Shown: positions 1 to 5,748 of the stretch, piece after piece
Position numbering within the stretch: position 1 is the first letter of the stretch
How the letters are laid out: every line of letters begins with the position of its first letter
Assembly: GCA_023248095.1 (NCBI GenBank)
Contig: JAHFFF010000081.1
Location: 1 to 7,493, forward strand
Length of the DNA: 7,493 nt
From: Candidatus Omnitrophota bacterium
Lineage (GTDB): Bacteria > Omnitrophota > Gorgyraeia > 1-14-0-20-64-10
Direction: 5' to 3'
Notes under the pieces: generated by a model
Told to the model about the DNA's origin: nothing
Databases searched by the model: none
Seen by the model: the letters and a program-made list of their open reading frames with translations, nothing else
Program-made: the position numbers and the translations under genes

Positions 1-1
1 C

Positions 2-988
2 GAGTCGAGGGGGAAGACCCGGCACAAGGTGGTGGTCCCCGACTCCGCGCATGGAACCAATCCGGCCAGCGCGGCCCTGTGTGGGTTCGAGGTGGCAGAG
101 GTCCGGTCGAATTCGCGCGGCCGCGTTTCTCTGTCGGAGCTGAGCCCCCTCATTGACGAGGATGTGGCGGTCTTCATGATGACCAACCCGAACACGCTGG
201 GTCTATTCGAGGAGGAGGTCCTGGAAATCGCCGAGCTGGTCCATGAAAAGGGAGGCCTCATGTATCTGGACGGGGCCAACATGAACGCCCTGTTGGGTCT
301 CTTCCGGCCCGGGGACATGGGTTTCGACATGGTGCATGTGAACATCCACAAGACCTTCTCCATTCCCCACGGAAGCGGCGGGCCGGGCGGCGGACCGGTG
401 GGAGTCAAGGCGGCCTTGAGGCCGTTCCTTCCCGGGCCCATCGTGGTGCAGACGCAGGACGGTTACCGGCTGGATTCGCCGGGTGCGCTTTCCATCGGGC
501 GGGTCCGTTCCTTTTTCGGAAACGTCGGAGCGCTGGTTCGGGCCTACGCCTATCTGCGAGGGCTGGGGAAGGATGGCTTGCGCAGGGTTGCCGAGGGCGC
601 GATCCTCAACGCGAACTACCTGAAGGCCCTCTTGAAGGAGGTGCTTCCCATTCCGGTGGATGAGCCCTGCATGCACGAGTTCATCGCTTCCGCTAAAGAA
701 CTCAAATCCACGGTCGGGGTAAAGGCGATGGACATCGCCAAGAGGCTGTTGGATTACGGCTTCTACGCCCCCACCATCTGTTTCCCCCTCATCGTCGAGG
801 AGGCCCTCATGATCGAGCCCTCGGAAACGGAATCGCGCCAAACCTTGGAGGCCTTCGCAGAGGCGTTGAAGAGGATCTGCGAAGAGGCAAAGGAGATCCC
901 CAGCCGGGTCAAGATGGCTCCCCATCGGATGCCGGTCGCACGGTTGGATGAAGTCCAGGCGGCACGCGATCCGAACTTGCGGTGGTGA
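2..988 (+). CDS. gcvPB: Glycine dehydrogenase (decarboxylating) subunit 2, 5'-partial
   Basis: This is the C-terminal 328 residues of the PLP-binding beta subunit of the P-protein of the glycine cleavage system. With GcvPA it decarboxylates glycine and passes the aminomethyl group to the lipoyl arm of GcvH in the cytoplasm. The reading frame is open to the left edge, so the start lies upstream; full-length GcvPB is usually about 480 residues. Visible family motifs are PDSAHGTNPASAA (from base 38), NPNTLGLFE, YLDGANMNALLG, and NIHKTFSIPHGSGGPGGG, where the Lys codon at 350-352 is the expected PLP Schiff-base lysine. The C-terminus (RLDEVQAARDPNLRW) is the normal family ending, so the 3' end is intact. 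A separate GcvPB means the split two-subunit form of the enzyme, common in many thermophiles, Firmicutes and several Gram-negative phyla. The next gene begins only 4 bases after the stop. Confidence 0.96.
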   Translation, partial: ESRGKTRHKVVVPDSAHGTNPASAALCGFEVAEVRSNSRGRVSLSELSPLIDEDVAVFMMTNPNTLGLFEEEVLEIAELVHEKGGLMYLDGANMNALLGLFRPGDMGFDMVHVNIHKTFSIPHGSGGPGGGPVGVKAALRPFLPGPIVVQTQDGYRLDSPGALSIGRVRSFFGNVGALVRAYAYLRGLGKDGLRRVAEGAILNANYLKALLKEVLPIPVDEPCMHEFIASAKELKSTVGVKAMDIAKRLLDYGFYAPTICFPLIVEEALMIEPSETESRQTLEAFAEALKRICEEAKEIPSRVKMAPHRMPVARLDEVQAARDPNLRW

Positions 989-992
989 CAGA

Positions 993-2240
993 TTGAAGCG
1001 TTCCGAAGGGACCGGGACCAGCATTCAGATCGTGATGGGATGCGGAGAGACCGGAGGTCCGCTGGCCGCCCTTCTGGAAAAATCCGGACGCGCAATCCTC
1101 AAACACGATCCCGCTAAGGGTTTTATCCTCTCCGGTGTCACCGGGTCTGTCGAGGCGATGCATGTCTGCATCCCCTGGTCAGAAGAGTTCTTGGAGACCG
1201 TGATCGGGCGCGCTTCCGCGTGGAAGCCCGCGGTGGTCATCCTCCATTCGACCGTCCCTGTGGGGACCACCCGCCGCTTGAGGGAAACCCTGCCGGCGGT
1301 ACATTCCCCGATCCGAGGCATGCATGGCGCAATGGAGCGGGACCTGCAGGGGTACGTGAAATACATCGGTTACGACGATTCGGAAGAGGCGGAGAAGGCC
1401 TCCCGGGCGATGGAGGGGGTCTGCACCCTCCGTCTGTTATGGGACAGCCGCACGACGGAGCTGGGTAAGCTTTTGGAACTTGCCCGGTACGGGCTCAACA
1501 TCGCCTTCGCGAGGGAGCAGGCTCAAATCTGCCGGAAGATGGGTTTAAGTTACGAGCTTGTGGTCGGAGAATTCATCAGAGGGCACAATCTTGGAATGGA
1601 GGATCGAGGAACTCCTCACTTGAGGCAGCAGGAGATCTCCACTCCTGCAGGGCCGATCGGCGGGCATTGCGTCCTGCCGGGCATGAAGTTGCTGGTCGAT
1701 CAGTTCCATCCGGCGATCCTCTCCGAAGCCTATCTCCGTGAGCAGGCGCCACAGGATCTCATCCATCCGACGGCGATTGTCCATCCGGATGCCCAGGTGG
1801 GAACCGGGACGAGGATTTGGCATTGGACTCACGTCCGTGAGGGGGCGAAGATCGGAAAGGACTGCGTGCTGGGCCAGGGCTGCTATGTGGCCGAGCAGGT
1901 GGTGATCGGTGATCGGGTTCATATCCAGAACGGGGTCTCCGTCTACAACGGGGTGGTCATTGAGGATGACGCGTTCATCGGCCCCCATGTCGTGTTCACG
2001 AACGACCTTTATCCTCCGAGCCAAACCATCACCCCGACACGTATCCAGAGGGGCGCCGCGGTCGGCGCGGGGGTGGTCATCCTTTGCGGGTTGACGATCG
2101 GGGCAGGAGCAAAGGTTGGAGCCGGCGCGGTGGTCACGAAGGACATCCCCGCCGGCGAGATCTGGATCGGAAACCCGGCGAGGCTTCTGCAAAAGAATCC
2201 GGACGGGATGGTGGCTGTTGAAAGGGAGTCGCTTATTTGA
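993..2240 (+). CDS. Fusion: short NDP-sugar dehydrogenase-like domain + left-handed beta-helix N-acetyltransferase
   Basis: This is a two-domain protein of about 415 residues. Residues 11-230 resemble UDP-glucose/GDP-mannose dehydrogenases but are compact. They show a Rossmann glycine motif GCGETGG (16-22), HSTVPVGTTRR (from 85), a TTELGKLL helix, and GPIGGHCVLPG (220-230), with Cys226 where the dehydrogenase catalytic Cys sits. The usual C-terminal sugar-binding domain is absent. Residues 256-405 form a hexapeptide-repeat helix like the WbpD/WlbB UDP-3-amino-glucuronate N-acetyltransferases: IHPTAIVHPDAQVG, GTRIWHW, IQNGVSVYNG with Asn313, VVFTND, and the ending GEIWIGNPAR. The likely job is making an N-acylated NDP-sugar for a cell-surface glycan; the first domain may bind or oxidise the sugar nucleotide. 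I chose TTG 993, which has a GGTGGTG stretch upstream and starts just after the gcvPB stop. ATG 948 (overlapping gcvPB by 41 bp) and ATG 1035 are alternatives. Confidence 0.85.
   Translation: MKRSEGTGTSIQIVMGCGETGGPLAALLEKSGRAILKHDPAKGFILSGVTGSVEAMHVCIPWSEEFLETVIGRASAWKPAVVILHSTVPVGTTRRLRETLPAVHSPIRGMHGAMERDLQGYVKYIGYDDSEEAEKASRAMEGVCTLRLLWDSRTTELGKLLELARYGLNIAFAREQAQICRKMGLSYELVVGEFIRGHNLGMEDRGTPHLRQQEISTPAGPIGGHCVLPGMKLLVDQFHPAILSEAYLREQAPQDLIHPTAIVHPDAQVGTGTRIWHWTHVREGAKIGKDCVLGQGCYVAEQVVIGDRVHIQNGVSVYNGVVIEDDAFIGPHVVFTNDLYPPSQTITPTRIQRGAAVGAGVVILCGLTIGAGAKVGAGAVVTKDIPAGEIWIGNPARLLQKNPDGMVAVERESLI
2222..2228 (+). promoter_or_regulatory. Ribosome binding site for the TTG start at 2237
   Basis: AAGGGAG lies 8 bases before TTG 2237. 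It supports a TTG start whose first base falls inside the last codons of the upstream gene (TTGA overlap of start and stop), so translation is probably coupled. No ATG in that frame lies near the conserved N-terminus. Confidence 0.6.
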
Positions 2241-3067
2241 GGTTGGGGGCCAGTTTTATCGCCTTCAGCGGGTTGGAGCTGCTCAAGCCGGCCCTCCTGA
2301 ACGTCCGGGAGCACGCGGTGTGGATCAACGTTGTTTACCAGACGGTTTCGCACACCGGAGTCCCAGCGCCTGGATACCTTCAGGACCTCCTCTCCGACCT
2401 GAAGCGGGAAGGGTTGGCGGACCGGTGGATCCCGTTCCAACCCACCGCCCGGGCAACCACCCCCGCCGTGTTCCAATCTTTTCAGCGGATGAAGCTCGAG
2501 TTGGGTCGGGAAGACTGCCGCCAAGCCGGTTGCACCCACGTAACGCTCCGGGCCTGCGATGAGTTTTACCTCCCTGATCAGTTCCGCTGGGCACTGGAGG
2601 AATCCGCCGGATTAGATGCCGCCTACGTTGCTTCGGTGGATTATGTCCGCCTGCCGCTGATCCGGCACCGGGAGATCTCCTCGTTGTGCCTGCCTTTCGT
2701 CCACCGGGCCGAGCTTCCGCTCGGGGAAGCCCGGCTGCCCTTCCGGGTGGACCCGGCCCGGGTTGTCGGAGGGGCGAGGGACCTGAAGCTGCTCCCTTCC
2801 CACCGCGTTGTGATGCACCACATGAGCCGGGTCCGGTTTGACCAGGAGGAGGTGGACCGGAAGTACGAAAGCCACTCCTGGTCATACGCCAAATCCCATA
2901 TCCTGCTGGAGAAGGCCGCGGAGTGGAAAGAGCTGGACCCCTCGCGTTACCTGTGGATGGAGAGGGATCCCTTCGGTATCCTGGACTACTGGGAAAAAGA
3001 GTTCCGGAGCTATAAACACTGCGAGGGCGAGCTGCCCGCTCTCAAAATGGGAGAGTTTGATGGGTGA
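2237..3067 (+). CDS. Putative glycosyltransferase (GT-A-like, DEFY / MHHM family)
   Basis: This protein of 276 residues starts at TTG, overlaps the previous gene by 4 bp and has a good RBS (2222-2228). I recognise a family of uncharacterised GT-2-like proteins from polysaccharide clusters. Its features are an N-terminal GASFIAFSGLELL strand-loop, NVVYQTVSHTG (31-41), a central CDEFYLPDQF with Asp108-Glu109 in the position of a GT-A DxD-type metal/nucleotide motif, and VVMHHMSRVR (191-200) near the C-terminal end of the core. There is no signal peptide or membrane helix, so it should act on the cytoplasmic side. The likely role is transfer of a sugar from an NDP-sugar, perhaps the one made by the upstream fusion enzyme. 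Donor and acceptor cannot be read from the sequence. The family assignment comes from motif memory rather than a search, and a non-transferase nucleotidyl-sugar-binding role remains possible. Confidence 0.7.
   Translation: MRLGASFIAFSGLELLKPALLNVREHAVWINVVYQTVSHTGVPAPGYLQDLLSDLKREGLADRWIPFQPTARATTPAVFQSFQRMKLELGREDCRQAGCTHVTLRACDEFYLPDQFRWALEESAGLDAAYVASVDYVRLPLIRHREISSLCLPFVHRAELPLGEARLPFRVDPARVVGGARDLKLLPSHRVVMHHMSRVRFDQEEVDRKYESHSWSYAKSHILLEKAAEWKELDPSRYLWMERDPFGILDYWEKEFRSYKHCEGELPALKMGEFDG
3049..3055 (+). promoter_or_regulatory. Ribosome binding site deciding the cysC start
   Basis: GGGAGAG ends 4 bases before ATG 3060, with its GGGAG core 6 bases away. It supports starting the APS kinase at 3060, inside the last codons of the upstream gene, rather than at the far-upstream in-frame ATG at 2838, whose extra residues look like out-of-frame translation of the neighbour. 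Confidence 0.5.
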
Positions 3068-3635
3068 TTCAAATTCCGGGGAGGCCACCCCATCCGCCGG
3101 AAGCGGATTCTGCATCTGGTTTACCGGTCTTCCGGCCTCTGGAAAATCCACGACTGCGCAGGGGGTTGCAGAGCGCCTGAAGGTGTTGGGGGTTGGGGTG
3201 GATCTCCTCGATGGTGACTCATTGCGCAACACCGTTTCGCAGGGGATCGGTTTTAGCCGGGCGGGCCGGGATAAGCACATCCGCCGGGTCGGATCCTTAG
3301 CCGCAGAAGGTGTGAAAAACGGCAGGGTGGTCGTTTGTGCCACCATCAGCCCTTACCGTTCCATCCGGGAGGAGTGTCGGTCCCTCATCGGCCCCGATCG
3401 CTTCGTCGAGGTGTTCATGGATACCCCCGTAGAGGTGTGCGAGCGGCGTGATCCGAAAGGTCTTTACGCCCGCGCCCGGCGGGGAGAGATCCTGAATTTC
3501 ACTGGGGTGAGCGATCCGTACGAACCCCCGGAGACTCCGGAGCTGAGCTTGGACACAGTCCACTCTTCCATCGAGCGAAACGTCGACCGGATCGTTTCCC
3601 GCCTTGTCCACAGGAAGCTTGTCCCATGGCGTTGA
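3060..3635 (+). CDS. cysC: Adenylylsulfate (APS) kinase
   Basis: This enzyme phosphorylates APS with ATP to give PAPS, the universal sulfuryl donor, in the cytoplasm. The 191 residues match the usual length of a stand-alone APS kinase. Motifs in order are: P-loop GLPASGKST (23-31), DGDSLR (51-56), the FSxxxRxxxIRRV stretch (65-77), SPYR (97-100) with the conserved Ser, RDPKGLY (130-136), then FTGVSDPYEPP (147-157). The P-loop reads LPASGKS instead of the more common LSGAGKS, which still fits Walker A. The gene overlaps the preceding gene by 8 bp and the following one by 10 bp. There is no ATP sulfurylase (cysN/cysD or sat) beside it in the window, so APS must come from elsewhere. Because the next gene is a sulfotransferase, its likely purpose is supplying PAPS for sulfation rather than assimilatory sulfate reduction. 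Confidence 0.93.
   Translation: MGDSNSGEATPSAGSGFCIWFTGLPASGKSTTAQGVAERLKVLGVGVDLLDGDSLRNTVSQGIGFSRAGRDKHIRRVGSLAAEGVKNGRVVVCATISPYRSIREECRSLIGPDRFVEVFMDTPVEVCERRDPKGLYARARRGEILNFTGVSDPYEPPETPELSLDTVHSSIERNVDRIVSRLVHRKLVPWR
3612..3617 (+). promoter_or_regulatory. Ribosome binding site for the sulfotransferase
   Basis: AGGAAG sits 8 bases before ATG 3626, inside the end of the APS kinase gene. It fixes the start of the next gene and implies coupled translation. Confidence 0.55.
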
Positions 3636-4219
3636 TGCTGCCGAGATCGGTCTTCTACCACATCCCCAAGACTGGGGGGACGTGGGTGCGGCAGGCCATC
3701 AAGAACGCCGGCATTCCTACGGTTGAACTGGGCGACACCCCGGACCCGGGCGTGAACAAACATAACCGGTTTGTCAGCGTCGATACCATGGGGAGGTTTA
3801 CGTTCGCGTTCGTTCGTCATCCACTTGATTGGTACGTGTCGTTTTGGTCTTATCGTATGAGAACGGGATGGATGGACGAGGATTGCCTGGATCCCTACAT
3901 GTCCAAGGATTTCGAGGAGTTCATACGTGGTGTCCTCCGGCATCTTCCGGGCCAACTGTCCCATCGGTTTGAAAGGTACGTGGGTCCCCCCCCTGGGGTC
4001 CTCGATTTTGTGGGCAAGCAAGAAAACTTGGCAGAGGACTTGATCCGTGCGCTAAGATTAGCGGGTGAGGAATTTGACGAGGGGAAAATTCTGGCGACTC
4101 CACCTCAAAATGTGAGCGTTAACCGGCCGAGGTATTCCTCGGATCTCCTGCGGGCGGTGTTGGAGTCGGAGTACCCAGCGATGGTCCGGTTTGGATATGC
4201 GTCCATTCTTGGCACCTGA
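3626..4219 (+). CDS. Small PAPS-dependent sulfotransferase family protein
   Basis: A predicted cytoplasmic sulfotransferase of 197 residues, moving sulfuryl from PAPS to a hydroxyl or amine of an acceptor, probably a sugar. The 5'-phosphosulfate-binding loop is FYHIPKTGGTWVR (10-22), containing the Lys15-Thr16-Gly-Gly-Thr19 core. The 3'-phosphate-binding segment is FVRHPLDWYVSFWSYR (62-77), with Arg64 and Ser72 as expected contacts. A later VGKQENLAEDL and a PPQNVSVN segment fit a compact bacterial sulfotransferase family I recall, in which these are shared. It is shorter than classical 250-300 residue enzymes, but both cofactor sites are present, so it does not look truncated. It overlaps cysC by 10 bp, which places PAPS production and use in one translation unit. 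It also overlaps the downstream ATPase gene by 23 bp. The acceptor is unknown. Confidence 0.85.
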   Translation: MALMLPRSVFYHIPKTGGTWVRQAIKNAGIPTVELGDTPDPGVNKHNRFVSVDTMGRFTFAFVRHPLDWYVSFWSYRMRTGWMDEDCLDPYMSKDFEEFIRGVLRHLPGQLSHRFERYVGPPPGVLDFVGKQENLAEDLIRALRLAGEEFDEGKILATPPQNVSVNRPRYSSDLLRAVLESEYPAMVRFGYASILGT

Positions 4220-4937
4220 TATTGAAATCAGAAACCTGACAAAGAGGTTTCGTCTCCCCGTGGGCTGGTTTCTATCCCAGCCCGTGATGGCCTTGGACGG
4301 GGTGTCTTTTTCGATTGGGGCCGGCGAGGCCTTCGGCCTGATTGGCCCCAATGGGTCGGGGAAATCCACGTTGTTGCGGATTTTAAGCACGGTGCTTCTC
4401 CCCTCTTCGGGGCAGGTCTGGATCAGAGGCATCCCGATTTCCAAGGTTACTTTAGTTAAGGCCTTGTTGGGGGTTGCTCCCTCAGAGGCCCGGGGTTTCT
4501 CTGGTGAATTATCGGGGAGACAAAATCTCGAATTCTTCGCCGTGCTCCAACGTTTGAGGCCGGCCGCCATCCGCCATCGTGTGGAACACCTGCTTCAAAG
4601 GGTCGGCATCGCTGACTTGGGGAAACAACGGGTTTGGACTTATTCCACCGGTCAGCGCCAGCGCTTGAACATCGCCCGAGCCCTGCTGCACGATCCCCCG
4701 ATCGTCCTTTTCGATGAACCCACCAAGGCCCTGGATCCTTGGGCGGCCAAGGAAACTCGTCTCTGGATTAGAGAGGAATTGATCAAACGGCAGAGGAAGA
4801 CCTTGCTGATTGCCAGCAACCAGATGGAGGATATTGGGGAGCTATGCGATCGGGTCGTTTTTCTCAGGAAAGGGAAACCCGTCTTTTTGGGTTCGGCGAA
4901 GGAAGCCCAGAAGCTTTCGGCGGATAATCTCTCGTGA
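4197..4937 (+). CDS. ABC transporter ATP-binding protein (ABC-2 polysaccharide/drug export type)
   Basis: This is the ATPase of an exporter, 246 residues, and pairs with the permease that begins 4 bases after its stop. It shows Walker A GPNGSGKST (50-58), the signature YSTGQRQR (149-156), Walker B IVLFDEP (169-175) and D-loop KALDP (177-181). Two switch positions look unusual. The Q-loop region reads GVAPSEARGFSGELSGRQN (92-110), with no clear Gln at the expected spot. The H-loop reads ASNQMEDIGELCDR (206-219), with Asn208 where the switch His normally lies. Walker A, Walker B Glu174 and the signature are kept, so ATP binding and some hydrolysis are expected. The N-terminal LTKRFRLPVGW segment resembles export ATPases of the CcmA/polysaccharide type. 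ATG 4197 is preferred; TTG 4191 is an alternative. The start overlaps the sulfotransferase gene by 23 bp. The cargo is unknown; glycan or peptide product of the cluster is the natural guess. Confidence 0.92.
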   Translation: MRPFLAPDIEIRNLTKRFRLPVGWFLSQPVMALDGVSFSIGAGEAFGLIGPNGSGKSTLLRILSTVLLPSSGQVWIRGIPISKVTLVKALLGVAPSEARGFSGELSGRQNLEFFAVLQRLRPAAIRHRVEHLLQRVGIADLGKQRVWTYSTGQRQRLNIARALLHDPPIVLFDEPTKALDPWAAKETRLWIREELIKRQRKTLLIASNQMEDIGELCDRVVFLRKGKPVFLGSAKEAQKLSADNLS

Positions 4938-4941
4938 AGAG

Positions 4942-5748
4942 ATGATGTTCGGCCAGTTGTTGCGTGTCGCAGTCTCCTTCCTCTGGCGCGATCTCCTCTC
5001 CATGAGGCCCTGGAGATGGGTGTTTGAGTGGCTGGATGCCAGTCTCTCAGTCGTGCTCTGGTACTTCGTCACCCGATTCCTTAAAACAGCGTCTTTCTCC
5101 CCCAACAGATCGGTGGCTGACTATTTCACCTTCAGCCTCATCGGCTTGGCGTTGACCCAGTACGTCTGGCGCGGTTTTTCCTCCCTGTCGAATCGGGTCA
5201 GGAAGGAGCAGGCCGCGGGGGCTCTTGAGTCGCTGTGGGTGACGGCGTACCCGTTGCCCCTTTTGATTCTCCTGGAGAGTTTGTGGGATTTTCTCTCCGC
5301 CACCGTGAATGCCGGGATCATCCTTTTAGTTGGGACTTATGGTTTTGGGGCTCAGCTTCAGTGGGACAGGATGGTCGCCATCCTTGGGATCGGATGTTTG
5401 ACCTCTTTGGGGATGGCCTCCCTCGGTCTTTTGGTCGCTTCCTGGGTCATCGCCTCAGGGCGGGGGGATGTTTTCCGGCCGCTGCTCAACAAGGTGGTTC
5501 CGCTCTTAAGCGGCGCCTTCTTTCCTTTAAGCCTCATGCCTCCATGGGCGCAGTCTCTAGCAGGGTGCTTGCCGCTCACTCATGCCTTGGCCTTGAGTCG
5601 GGGGCTTCTGACCGCTTCAGGGGGTCGAATGGGTTCGGCCTGGTTGTCCCTGGCGGGAATCACCGCGTTGCTGGCTGCGGCGGGTTGGGGGAGTCTTGTC
5701 TTGGCTATTCGCCGGGCCAGGGTAAACGGCCGGCTGGTCGCGGTATGA
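4942..5748 (+). CDS. ABC-2 type transporter permease
   Basis: This membrane subunit of the exporter has 268 residues with about six hydrophobic segments, roughly at residues 27-47, 60-79, 105-131, 145-170, 185-208 and 234-255. The cytoplasmic loop KEQAAGALESLW (88-99) matches the E..xGTLE motif of ABC-2 permeases. LSGAFFPLSLMPPWAQSL (189-206) followed by LPLTHALALSRG matches the C-terminal ABC-2 signature. No signal peptide or extra domain is seen. The start is taken at ATG 4942 (ATG 4945 is next); GAAGAG directly in front gives only weak support. An in-frame upstream ATG at 4810 would add residues encoded across the ATPase gene and look like frame-shadow sequence. The stop overlaps the next start in an ATGA. 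Together with the ATPase it should form a 2+2 exporter in the inner membrane. Confidence 0.92.
   Translation: MMFGQLLRVAVSFLWRDLLSMRPWRWVFEWLDASLSVVLWYFVTRFLKTASFSPNRSVADYFTFSLIGLALTQYVWRGFSSLSNRVRKEQAAGALESLWVTAYPLPLLILLESLWDFLSATVNAGIILLVGTYGFGAQLQWDRMVAILGIGCLTSLGMASLGLLVASWVIASGRGDVFRPLLNKVVPLLSGAFFPLSLMPPWAQSLAGCLPLTHALALSRGLLTASGGRMGSAWLSLAGITALLAAAGWGSLVLAIRRARVNGRLVAV

Noticed and set aside
203..1024. Long open frame on the minus strand opposite gcvPB
   Set aside because: It lies antisense to a gene with unmistakable conserved motifs. Its translation shows no family motif, and high GC readily yields such open antisense frames.
2009..2885. Minus-strand open frames opposite the fusion and glycosyltransferase genes
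   Set aside because: Low-complexity Gly/Pro/Arg-rich translations with no motifs, opposite supported genes.
2838..3059. N-terminal extension of the APS kinase from ATG 2838
   Set aside because: The extra 74 residues are an out-of-frame reading of the glycosyltransferase gene, rich in Arg/Trp/Ser with no motif. ATG 3060 has a suitable RBS and gives the normal family length.
4810..4941. N-terminal extension of the permease from ATG 4810
   Set aside because: It overlaps the conserved H-loop end of the ATPase in another frame and lacks permease character; ATG 4942 fits the gene spacing.
5235..5744. N-terminal extension of the peptidase-GNAT gene from the frame start at 5235
   Set aside because: This would read through most of the permease gene in another frame. 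The ATGA junction at 5745 is the typical operon start.
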